From Levilactobacillus tujiorum (GTDB lineage Bacteria; Bacillota; Bacilli; Lactobacillales; Lactobacillaceae), in NCBI RefSeq assembly GCF_012641185.1, contig NZ_JAAXLK010000020.1, positions 1-54,017 on the forward strand: a stretch of 54,017 nucleotides of DNA, in the 5' to 3' direction. Positions 41,300 through 48,446 of this stretch are shown one piece after another (position 1 is the first letter of the stretch; the number at the start of each line of letters is the position of its first letter). The translations under genes were made by a program, and so were the position numbers. The notes under the pieces were generated by a model. The model did no database searches. It was not told the origin of the DNA and worked only from the letters and a program-made list of their open reading frames with translations.

Positions 41300-41845
41300 A
41301 TGCGACGAGGGAATAAGGTGCTTTTAACTATTTTGGGCCTAATTCTACTAGCTTTGGCTGTCCTTCAAATCGGTTGGTGGTTACCGATCCCGGGTCTTTC
41401 GGCATGGAGTACAGATGTAAGTTATACTCAAATGTTCTGGTTAAAATATGCTTTGGCTGGAGCAGTAATCATTGTTGGAATCGTTGGTCTAGTATTTATG
41501 ATGATGGGCATCTTCAAACCAATTCGTGAGAAGCAATGGCAATTTACTAATCAAATTGGAATGTTGGAAGTACCTCAAGCTGCGATAGAAAAGGCATTAC
41601 GCCAACAATTGGCTGAACAAGTTGGCGTAATTGACCCACAAGTAACAATAAAATTATTACGTCACAAACGGGTTCGAATGAAAGCTGTGGCTCAGGTTAG
41701 TTCAGCAGATCAAATTGACTCGTTGGCAGAACAGGCTGAACAAGTGATTGAAAACTATTTACAGCGGCAGTTAGATTTGACGGTCACCAAACCAGTCGTT
41801 CAGCTATCACCAGTTGATAGAAAACAGCATGTATCAGTTGTGTAA
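41300..41845 (+). CDS. amaP: AmaP, Asp23 membrane anchor
   Basis: The 181-residue protein has two membrane spans near the N-terminus (VLLTILGLILLALAVLQIGW and YALAGAVIIVGIVGLVFMMM). A soluble alpha/beta C-terminal part with VTIKLLRHKRVRMKAVAQVS follows, as in AmaP. AmaP tethers Asp23 at the cell envelope. The neighbouring asp23 genes make this call secure. Confidence 0.88.
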   Translation: MRRGNKVLLTILGLILLALAVLQIGWWLPIPGLSAWSTDVSYTQMFWLKYALAGAVIIVGIVGLVFMMMGIFKPIREKQWQFTNQIGMLEVPQAAIEKALRQQLAEQVGVIDPQVTIKLLRHKRVRMKAVAQVSSADQIDSLAEQAEQVIENYLQRQLDLTVTKPVVQLSPVDRKQHVSVV

Positions 41846-41863
41846 GGTAAAGGAGGTAGTGCC

Positions 41864-42046
41864 ATGAGCAACGGTGCATATGGAGCACTATGGGGCCTAG
41901 TTTTAGGACTCGTATGGGTCTTTCAAAGCTTTCCCGCGATGTTGTTAGTTGCAGCAGCTGGCCTAGTGGGTTGGGGGGTTGGAAGGTTTGTTCGCATCGA
42001 TCTGTCAGCTCTAGGTAAACGGATTGAGCAACTCTTGTCAAGATAA
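41864..42046 (+). CDS. DUF2273 small membrane protein
   Basis: The 60-residue protein has two hydrophobic helices (YGALWGLVLGLVWVFQSFPA and MLLVAAAGLVGWGVGRFV) and a short basic end. DUF2273 proteins nearly always sit between AmaP and Asp23 genes. AAAGGAGGTAGTGCC is the ribosome site. Its role in the envelope complex is not known. Confidence 0.85.
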   Translation: MSNGAYGALWGLVLGLVWVFQSFPAMLLVAAAGLVGWGVGRFVRIDLSALGKRIEQLLSR

Positions 42047-42061
42047 TTAAGGAGGGGTCTT

Positions 42062-42481
42062 ATGACCACGGAAAACACAAAATTGACCACAAAATTGACA
42101 TTTGAAGATGATGTAATTAAGAAGATTGCCGGATTAGCATCACGTAATATTGATGGTGTTTTGGCGTTAGAAGGCGGTATGATTAGTAATCTGACAAATC
42201 GCTTTCGTAGTGATTCTGATCCAACTCAAGGGGTCGAAGCACAAGTTGGTGAGAAACAAGTTGCACTGGATATGACAATTACCGTTGAATACGGTAAAGA
42301 TATGCGCCAAATCTTTAATCAGCTTTGCCAGCGTGTACAACAAGATGTCGAGCGATTCACTGGATTAGAAGTAGTTGATATCAAAGTTCATATCAATGAT
42401 GTGATGAGTAAACAGGAATGGCAGGAACAAGCATCTGGTAAACCAAATTCAACAGTTGACACTGATACTAAAATTAAATAG
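42062..42481 (+). CDS. Asp23/Gls24-family envelope stress protein
   Basis: The 139-residue protein has the Asp23 core (DVIKKIAGLASRNIDGVLAL, then VALDMTITVEYGKDMRQIFN and VDIKVHINDV). Asp23 forms a membrane-associated network through AmaP and supports cell-wall homeostasis. A second member follows. Strong AAGGAGGGG site. Confidence 0.92.
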   Translation: MTTENTKLTTKLTFEDDVIKKIAGLASRNIDGVLALEGGMISNLTNRFRSDSDPTQGVEAQVGEKQVALDMTITVEYGKDMRQIFNQLCQRVQQDVERFTGLEVVDIKVHINDVMSKQEWQEQASGKPNSTVDTDTKIK

Positions 42482-42498
42482 GTGAGGAGTCGATAGAT

Positions 42499-42903
42499 AT
42501 GGATAAACAGTCAGAAACAAAGAAAATAGTTACATTTGATGACACGGTATTGGAAAAAATTGCGGGTAAGACTGCCAGCGAAGTCGATGGTGTGTTGAGC
42601 TTACAAGGAAATCTAATTGATAATTTATCCGATCGACTAACAGCAGGTGATCGGCCACAATCAGGAGTCGATATTGATTTGGACGATCAGCAAAAGACGG
42701 TGGCTATTGAATTAGACGCTATCTTAGAATACGGTAAACGTGCCGAAGAAATTCTCACAAAAGTAACGAGCAAAATTAGTAGTGCGGTGACAACGATGAC
42801 CGGTTATCAAGTTACTGAAGTCAAACTTCAAGTTAAAGATATGCTAACTAAGGATGAATGGCAGCAACGGCAGCAGTCATCGAGTGATAAGAAGAAAAAA
42901 TAG
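42499..42903 (+). CDS. Asp23/Gls24-family envelope stress protein, second copy
   Basis: The 134-residue protein is a diverged paralogue of the preceding one (VLEKIAGKTASEVDGVLSLQ, AIELDAILEYGKRAEEILTK, VTEVKLQVKDML). It ends in a Lys-rich tail. Tandem asp23 genes are common in lactobacilli. A terminator follows 68 bases later, closing the operon. Confidence 0.92.
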   Translation: MDKQSETKKIVTFDDTVLEKIAGKTASEVDGVLSLQGNLIDNLSDRLTAGDRPQSGVDIDLDDQQKTVAIELDAILEYGKRAEEILTKVTSKISSAVTTMTGYQVTEVKLQVKDMLTKDEWQQRQQSSSDKKKK

Positions 42904-42971
42904 CGATATGATATAAAGTAGGGTATATGGAGCTATTGTTGCGGTATTAGCGAAGAGATGTAAAAACTGTT

Positions 42972-43003
42972 AAGAGTTAGTGTGATAGACACTAACTCTT
43001 TTC
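42972..43003 (+). terminator. Intrinsic terminator of the stress operon
   Basis: AAGAGTTAGTGT (42972-42983) pairs perfectly with ACACTAACTCTT (42989-43000) around GATAG, with T following. Confidence 0.88.
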
Positions 43004-43377
43004 GATTCTTCTGATAGAAGACTATTTTTCAATAAAAATTTTGAACGCTGGCTTTGTTCGCGTATTTTGTTGTCAACATTCCACTTTTATTATCTTTAAA
43101 TCGTTGCCGAAACATTTTTGTGTAAACTTTTTACAAGGTATATTTATCATGAGAAGTCAATGTGCTATACTTTATCTTGGCTGTTTTTGTATTATTCATT
43201 TCACCCGTAGAAAACGCCGTTATATTCTTCATTTGACTCTAGTCACACATGACTAGAGTTTTTCAATTTAAATTTGAGCAATTGGATGCACCACCGTTTT
43301 TTATGATAAAAGGCGATCAGTTGTTATTCTTTGCTTATAGTTAATTGAGCTGAACTTATTAACCGCCATATTTTCTC
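43004..43377. other. Intergenic region with possible short transcript
   Basis: No convincing gene. A 35-codon frame (ATG 43149, MRSQCAILYLGCFCIIHFTR) with a weak AAGG site and the 71-codon frame around it (43041-43256) are doubtful. A strong hairpin ACTCTAGTC/GACTAGAGT with five T ends at 43264, and a TATACT-like box lies near 43166, so a short RNA may be made here. Confidence 0.4.
43236..43264 (+). terminator. Intrinsic terminator
   Basis: ACTCTAGTC (43236-43244) pairs perfectly with GACTAGAGT (43251-43259), loop ACACAT, then a T-run. No clear plus-strand gene precedes it, which suggests a short untranslated transcript or a lost gene. Confidence 0.75.
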
Positions 43378-43629
43378 CTATGCGCTTACTTTTGTAGATA
43401 TGATCGCATACTTGCTAATTACGAATTGTTTTCTATCATTATAATGTCCATAGAGAGCGACATGCGAATTGAGTGTAGCCTGATAAAGAAAATTAAGCCC
43501 ATGTTGATGAACTAAGCAATTGATTCGATGACCGGAATCGCCTTCAATTTTGACGAAAAGAAGTAGGGGAGACAGTTTTAGAACTTTGGGTTCAGATACG
43601 ATACGGCCATTAATCGCAAATCGATTCAT
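43378..43629 (-). CDS. Short SSB-like (OB-fold) protein
   Basis: The 83-residue protein begins MNRFAINGRIVSEPKVLKLS, the start pattern of single-strand DNA-binding proteins. It keeps the strand order of an OB fold (LLFVKIEGDSGHRINCLVHQ, SHVALYGHYNDRKQFVISKY). It is shorter than a full SSB and lacks the acidic C-terminal tip that recruits partners. The start has GAGGTGATTAT seven bases upstream. Its promoter overlaps a LexA-box match, so DNA-damage induction is likely. Such mini-SSB proteins occur on plasmids of lactobacilli. Confidence 0.68.
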   Translation of the reverse strand: MNRFAINGRIVSEPKVLKLSPLLLFVKIEGDSGHRINCLVHQHGLNFLYQATLNSHVALYGHYNDRKQFVISKYAIISTKVSA

Positions 43630-43649
43630 ACATAATCACCTCAGCTCTC

Positions 43650-43678
43650 ATTATACGAACGAACGTTCAGTCACACAA
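43650..43678 (-). promoter_or_regulatory. Promoter with LexA/SOS box for the SSB-like gene
   Basis: On the minus strand, TTGTGT (43673-43678), a 17-base spacer and TATAAT (43650-43655) form a promoter. The spacer contains CGAACGAACGTTCA (43656-43669), which fits GAAC-N4-GTTC and matches 13 of 14 positions of the Gram-positive LexA consensus CGAACRNRYGTTYC. Confidence 0.7.
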
Positions 43679-43829
43679 GAGAACAGAAAGTAAATAATTC
43701 TGAGCGGGGTTATTTGAGTGCTTTAATTCGATGTATTAATTTAAAAACTATGTATTAAAATTAAAAAATGCTACAGAATTCCTACTATACCTAGAGTGGA
43801 ATGCCGGTTTATCAGCATTTTAAAAGAGT

Positions 43830-43879
43830 TTCCAGACCCCACCTCCGGTATCGAATCAGTCGATATGCAAAAACAGAAG
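43830..43879. other. Possible attachment-site junction
   Basis: A GC-rich stretch resembling the 3' end of a stable RNA or gene (GACCCCACCTCCGGTATCGA) lies just before a strong terminator and about 120 bp from integrase-type repeats. It could be an att junction. I cannot identify the donor gene, so this is tentative. Confidence 0.25.
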
Positions 43880-43880
43880 T

Positions 43881-43918
43881 AGCAGAGACGTTGGTATAAT
43901 AGCGTTTCTGCTATTTTT
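43881..43918 (+). terminator. Intrinsic terminator near the element border
   Basis: AGCAGAGACG (43881-43890) pairs with CGTTTCTGCT (43903-43912) with one G-T wobble, followed by a run of T. Confidence 0.75.
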
Positions 43919-43999
43919 GTATCCATTGTTTTTTATAAATATTCATATATAGTCTTTCAAAAGGTGACCTAACCCCTTATTTGATGGGCGAAGTGGTCG

Positions 44000-44314
44000 A
44001 ATTGATGACTAACGCGTGACTAAAGTCATGAAAGTGCTAATTATATGGCTATTTGTTAACTAGAATATACAAGAGGAAAATCAGTCTGATTTGTTAGATT
44101 GGTATACCCTTATTTGGCTAATGGGTTCGGTTCCAATAGTAAGAATCGAACCAGAAAACTGATGACTAATTGATGACCAGGGCGAAGTTGGGTGATGACC
44201 AATTGATGACCAATTGATGACTTAGCATCAACGTTGATAGACCGGCATTAAAAAGGGTAGACATGACCAACTGATGACCTGATTACTGTGGCTATTGATG
44301 ACCAACTGATGACT
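44000..44314. repeat. Nine copies of an 11-bp repeat next to the integrase
   Basis: AAYTGATGACY or close variants occur at 44000, 44157, 44168, 44190, 44201, 44212, 44269, 44293 and 44304. Four pairs or triplets are in direct 11-bp phase (44157/44168, 44190/44201/44212, 44293/44304). All are on one strand. The cluster lies beside the 3' end of the integrase gene and fits arm-type binding sites of a tyrosine recombinase att region. Replication iterons are the alternative. Confidence 0.7.
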
Positions 44315-44351
44315 TGACTATCGATTGAGATAAATCAGGATAAAATAAAAC

Positions 44352-44374
44352 GGCTCAGAAATCGCTTCTAAGCC
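44352..44374 (-). terminator. Terminator of the integrase transcript
   Basis: GGCTCAGAA (44352-44360) pairs with TTCTAAGCC (44366-44374) with one mismatch. On the minus strand it is followed by GTTTTATTTTA. It lies 123 bp after the integrase stop. Confidence 0.65.
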
Positions 44375-44496
44375 ATTTAACGTCATTGAGGTATAAATAG
44401 TTGTGATGATGATGAAGAGTCCGCACCGGTCGAGCTAGGGGGCCACGTTAATCGACAATGATGAGTTGATGAGGTTGATTAACAAACTGACAAAAA

Positions 44497-45660
44497 TCAG
44501 AAATTGAAGAGTGAATCGATTTTATCATCCATCTGTTTATTAGCCTTATCACTGTCAGAGGGGAAGAGGTGCCAGTAAGTGTTCATTGTCTCGGTCGGAC
44601 TAGCATGACCTAACCGTTTACTGGCTGATAATAACATGCTCTCGGATAAAACACCATCTGAGTTGCTGAGGATTAAGGAAGCATGTGTGTGCCTGAACGC
44701 ATACATGGTGTAATTGGTCGGAATATTGGCTGACTTCTCAAACTTAGTCAATTGATGATTTAGGTTATCCAGCGACATCAGTTGCTTGGTTTGATAACTC
44801 TTGAAGACAAATCCGTCTAGGTCATAGTAGTCGTTATCCTGTTGGATTTGTCGAAGCTTCTTCATCTGACGCAGGGTGTGCTTATCTATGTGAATCGTTC
44901 GAGCAGAATTATCGTTCTTCATTTTATCTGAGTATTCTCTAGTCTTAACCTTAATGGCATGGTCAAAAGTGACTGTGTGACTGCTGAAGTCAATCTTGTT
45001 CCATTTTACAGCAAGCAATTCTTCAGGACGGGCACCTGTGGCAAGGTCGAAGAGACAAGCATACTTAGCGGTGTCCATCTTGTCATCGTTATCCATAAGT
45101 ATTGGCATTAATCTATCTAATTGATACTGGGCAAAGTACTTGTACTCGTCACTTTTCTCCCTTACCTTGCTAGCTTTGAAATGTAAATCAAGAAAAGGGT
45201 TAGCGGTTATTAGCTGATTAATAATCTGCCGTTTGAAGAATGCTTTACAGTGGCCTAATACCTTACTGATGGTCTGCTGACTGAGTTCTTCATCTACTAG
45301 GCTATTGATGAATTCTTGTGCGTTATTCGAGTTTACATCTTTAAGCCGCATGTCGCCGAAGAAAGCCTTAATCCGGTTATGCGTATATGCATAATTCTTC
45401 AAGGTCGCATCAGCAGCACCTTTGTGAAACAGCTTGTACCACTTGTCGAACTCAAGCTCAAACGGTAACGTCTTAATATAAGAATCTGAGCGATTGACGA
45501 TGTCGTCCTTCATCTGTGCCTCGGCCGCTTCTGCATCAGCCATTGATTTAAATCCTTGTCGCACCAGTTGGTGTCGTTTACCATCTGCCGCTAACTTGGG
45601 GCTAACATACAATTTGAATTTGAAGTTGCCAGGGTGGTTGGAATCTTCATAGGCACTCAT
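44497..45660 (-). CDS. int: Tyrosine recombinase / integrase
   Basis: The 387-residue protein has an N-terminal arm-binding domain, a SAM-like core-binding domain (LKNYAYTHNRIKAFFGDMRL), and the catalytic domain with ATGARPEELLAVKW (first Arg, about residue 210), YAFRHTHASLIL (H-x-x-R region) and a C-terminal TMNTYWHL (nucleophile Tyr). It would integrate and excise an element through short core sites. ATG 45660 has GGAGGTAGTC upstream. A repeat cluster typical of arm sites follows its 3' end. No excisionase gene is obvious nearby. Confidence 0.92.
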   Translation of the reverse strand: MSAYEDSNHPGNFKFKLYVSPKLAADGKRHQLVRQGFKSMADAEAAEAQMKDDIVNRSDSYIKTLPFELEFDKWYKLFHKGAADATLKNYAYTHNRIKAFFGDMRLKDVNSNNAQEFINSLVDEELSQQTISKVLGHCKAFFKRQIINQLITANPFLDLHFKASKVREKSDEYKYFAQYQLDRLMPILMDNDDKMDTAKYACLFDLATGARPEELLAVKWNKIDFSSHTVTFDHAIKVKTREYSDKMKNDNSARTIHIDKHTLRQMKKLRQIQQDNDYYDLDGFVFKSYQTKQLMSLDNLNHQLTKFEKSANIPTNYTMYAFRHTHASLILSNSDGVLSESMLLSASKRLGHASPTETMNTYWHLFPSDSDKANKQMDDKIDSLFNF

Positions 45661-45840
45661 ATGACTACCTCCAGTGGTTAATTTAACTTAATGATAGCTT
45701 TAGGCTGATGTTAAATCCAGTATGAATCAGAAAAATCCAGCTGAAACAGCAATGGTAATGGCGGAAGAATGCAATCCCAAAATCAATCAAGAAGATGATG
45801 GCTATCTAGGCTAGGGACGATGGTAACAATGGAGGTCATT

Positions 45841-45897
45841 AATAACGGTTAATAAAAGTGATACAAGAATTATGAACTGTTAATAACTGTTATTAAC
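45841..45897. repeat. AT-rich palindromes upstream of int
   Basis: A perfect 9-bp palindrome GTTAATAAC-T-GTTATTAAC (45879-45897) is accompanied by TTAATAACGGTTAATAA-like half-sites starting near 45839. This may be an operator for int or an origin element. Confidence 0.45.
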
Positions 45898-46155
45898 GCG
45901 ATAGGATAGGCAGTTGATTGATAAAAATGGAGGATGGTCGACCAAAGAGAATTGGGTATGGGCGGGGCCAAATGTGACCATTAATAATGGATGAAGATAA
46001 GTTGAGCGGAAGTGCCAATAATGTTGCCAGGTCAGGGTTATTGAGCAATAATAGTCATGTAGATGGTAATAGCCATCTATTGTGTATCTCCTATGTACAT
46101 ATACCATTTCGGTTGGCCATACCCTATGTAACAGGACCAGCTGATTTCCTTGTGT

Positions 46156-46180
46156 GAGCGGCCGGAATGGTCGCTCTTTT
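46156..46180 (+). terminator. Intrinsic terminator
   Basis: GAGCGGCC pairs with GGTCGCTC (one G-T wobble) around GGAAT, followed by four T. No clear gene precedes it. Confidence 0.65.
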
Positions 46181-46301
46181 GATTTAAAAAATCAGATTAA
46201 GGTTGATTTGACTGCCATTCAGAGCAACAATAAGGACAAGAAGCAAGGGCTTACTTCGGGACACGAATCTGAAGCACTTCTATATTATATATCTAGGGAG
46301 G

Positions 46302-46324
46302 AGCGGCTAAAGGCCGCTTTTTTC
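46302..46324 (+). terminator. Intrinsic terminator
   Basis: AGCGGC (46302-46307) pairs perfectly with GCCGCT (46313-46318) around TAAAG, then a T-rich run. Confidence 0.7.
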
Positions 46325-46491
46325 TTATTTTGAAGTCCGATTTAATTTGCGGTTAAATTAGTTCAGAGCGATAATTGTTGTGCAGAGGTGGCAAACGACC
46401 ATCCTACATCTTTCTTAGTTACGCCTTTGATATTAAGGCTGTTCTATTTATATTTTAAATTTGTGAATCTTCAACAGTTCAACAAGTTTAG

Positions 46492-46519
46492 GGTAGGCCC
46501 ATGTGACCTACCTTTTTTT
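46492..46519 (+). terminator. Intrinsic terminator with CCCATGTGA loop
   Basis: GGTAGG pairs with CCTACC around CCCATGTGA, followed by seven T. The loop and the inner AGG/CCT pairs recur in the terminator at 47784-47809. Confidence 0.75.
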
Positions 46520-46748
46520 GTCGCAATCGTTTAAATGATAGGAATAACAGGTCAATTAGCAAGTATGACTAACTGAAATAGATGAAATGTTGAAACGAAG
46601 AAAACATAGCTGAGGGCATTGGCCAAGTCATTAGCTAAATTGATAACGGCGTTAAGACAGGGCAGTCAGCCAGAGTTATGATTTGGATGTCTTAAAGGAT
46701 TAAAGAAGTTGAAGATAAAATTGATTAGCTGAAGTGGAGGAGAGAAGT

Positions 46749-47669
46749 ATGAAGTTAGAGGAGTTACAGCAGAGATTGAAGAGTAATCAAATCGTTGTCA
46801 CCAAGAAGATGAAGGTCAAGCGAGCAGTCAAGGGTAATGAAGCATTGAGATTGATTAATGAGTCAGGCGGAATCAGCAAGGTAGGCTTGACATATCTGAT
46901 GGGTTCACCTGCAGTACGTCAATTACGAACGCTGGAGGAATCTGGCAACATTAAGACTAGCATGGTTAGAGGATTGGTCAATAACGTTAAGGTTAAGATG
47001 TTCAGCGACGGTCAGTATGATATTAATCGAATCATCAAGAATGAGTACTTAGCCAAGGCCGTTTACGCCATTAGAGAGTTGAATGTGCAAATGGGTCAAG
47101 TCCGTTTCATGCCTAACGGTGACCTGATTGCCATGTGGCCCATTGGTAATACAGGGAAGTATTTGAATCTGCAATTCCATTTTATTGATTCTAGTAATCT
47201 GACTAGTATTGATTTATTACCTAATAGCGTCGGAGTTTATGTTTATAAATCTGACCTTGAGCGGTTGCTATTTATCGAAAAAATGGCGGGTAAGCTACCC
47301 AATCGGCAACAAGGGCTTATCTTCCTAACGTTTAGCAATATTGATAAATATCAGGTTATAGAGCGTCATTGGCTGGCTAATGATGTGAAGGGCATGCTTG
47401 ATATGAAGCCGTTGGGGAGCCTAGAAGATATGAAGTATACGGTGGCGCCTAATTATTCTATTGACGAAACAGGATTGCAAATCGAAGAGATTAACCGCGA
47501 ATATGCAAAGGCACAAGCAATGAAGGAGCGATTCGTCGGCTATAGTGGAGTCCAGCGAAGCATAAATCATGGTGCTAAGCAACCAAAGCAGAGTAAGGTC
47601 ACGGTAGCCAAGAAGGTCAGCCGGGTCAATAAACAGGAAGAGGCGAAGCCAAGCCATCGGATAAGGTAG
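46749..47669 (+). CDS. Element-encoded protein with winged-helix-like N-terminus
   Basis: ATG 46749 is used because GGAGGAGAG lies seven bases upstream. The 306-residue protein has a basic N-terminus. A probable winged helix follows at about residues 28-75 (NEALRLINESGGISKVGLTY, LRTLEESGNIKTSMVRG), then a mixed domain with RFMPNGDLIAMWPIG and LIFLTFSNIDKYQVIERHWL, and a basic tail. The LTFSN block recurs in the protein at 48447-49277, so the two look related. Together with the FtsK-like gene, a replication-relaxation or origin-binding role is possible. No named family is certain. Confidence 0.55.
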   Translation: MKLEELQQRLKSNQIVVTKKMKVKRAVKGNEALRLINESGGISKVGLTYLMGSPAVRQLRTLEESGNIKTSMVRGLVNNVKVKMFSDGQYDINRIIKNEYLAKAVYAIRELNVQMGQVRFMPNGDLIAMWPIGNTGKYLNLQFHFIDSSNLTSIDLLPNSVGVYVYKSDLERLLFIEKMAGKLPNRQQGLIFLTFSNIDKYQVIERHWLANDVKGMLDMKPLGSLEDMKYTVAPNYSIDETGLQIEEINREYAKAQAMKERFVGYSGVQRSINHGAKQPKQSKVTVAKKVSRVNKQEEAKPSHRIR

Positions 47670-47761
47670 CAACTAATAAGGACGAAGATAATGACATGGA
47701 CGAGCAACTGCAGCATCAACGAGCTGTGTTAGCTGGACTGGATGAGGATGAAGAGAATTAG
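47670..47761 (+). other. Out-of-frame acidic tail after the 46749 gene
   Basis: One frame over, codons from about 47649 continue as EAKPSDKVATNKDEDNDMDE and end EDEEN at TAG 47761. A coherent acidic tail in a different frame suggests that a single-base change truncated the upstream gene, or that a 21-residue peptide starts at ATG 47696. Confidence 0.4.
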
Positions 47762-47783
47762 ATAGGAATAGTAGGTTAGATTG

Positions 47784-47809
47784 AGCAGGCCCATATGACC
47801 TGCTTTTTT
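47784..47809 (+). terminator. Intrinsic terminator with CCCATATGA loop
   Basis: AGCAGG (47784-47789) pairs with CCTGCT (47799-47804) around CCCATATGA, then T. It closes the 46749 transcription unit. Confidence 0.8.
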
Positions 47810-48446
47810 ATTGTCCGATTTATGTAGGTGTGACGAATATATGACCGAAGTAGTCACTGATATGGCTAATATAATGTAACTAGGTGGATAAATAGAAGTG
47901 TGATGATATGAAATTGAGCCGATTTAAGGATTGAATCTGACGATAAAATGGTCGAATAAAGTAGTAGCTAGGCTATCCAATGGGATTTATGTGCAACAAA
48001 CTAAGTATGAGGATATGAAATCAGAATGGCTGAATTCAAAATGAGCCCAAGTTCGAATTGGTATAGGTTATCAGCAGGAGGGTAAGAAAGCTGAAACAGC
48101 GTGCTACGTAAGGCTAAGTATGACGTTAGCCGAGAAGAGGCATGGTGCCTAGTTAGCCTGATTTCTTGCTTGATTTAAATCAGGAGGATTTGTCAGATTT
48201 AGCTAGGATGATTGAAAGTGAAAGGGGGGTGAAACTAGCAATATAGATTTAGGTCAAGAGGACAAGTAGGGATAGAAATAGGGTCAAACTAGCAGGTAGT
48301 GATAATGTATTGGTCAATCTATCGGTTAAGATAATAGCTTAGTTGTCCATTGGTTAATTGCAATCAGCAGAAGGATAAACTACCTGCCGAAAGGGTCATC
48401 TGATGGCCCAACGGGGGGTCAGCGTTAAAAAGAGGAGGTTGATTTT
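47810..48446. other. Non-coding region between the two related genes
   Basis: I see no gene in about 630 bp. AACTAGCA occurs at two places (near 48233 and 48283) with further partial CTAG repeats. A hairpin GGGTCAT/ATGGCCC lies near 48391-48407. This could hold an origin or control site, but nothing is decisive. Confidence 0.4.

Larger units (their letters stand above)
45661..46748. other. Gene-poor intergenic region of the element
   Basis: About 1.1 kb with no convincing gene. It holds AT-rich inverted repeats near 45841-45897 and three hairpins with T-runs (46156-46180, 46302-46324, 46492-46519). A 30-codon frame at 45721 lacks a ribosome site. The run of terminators suggests insulated short RNAs or a control region for the downstream gene. 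Confidence 0.5.

Noticed and set aside
43041-43256. 71-codon frame after the stress operon
   Set aside because: Starts without a ribosome site and has a composition unlike its neighbours. I noted it only as a possible short-transcript region.
44000-44314. Repeat cluster as a CRISPR array
   Set aside because: Repeats are 11 bp, directly abutting or irregularly spaced, with no uniform spacers and no cas genes nearby.
45880-46107. Minus-strand 75-codon frame upstream of int
   Set aside because: No ribosome site, odd His/Tyr/Ser-rich composition, and it covers palindromes; probably not coding.
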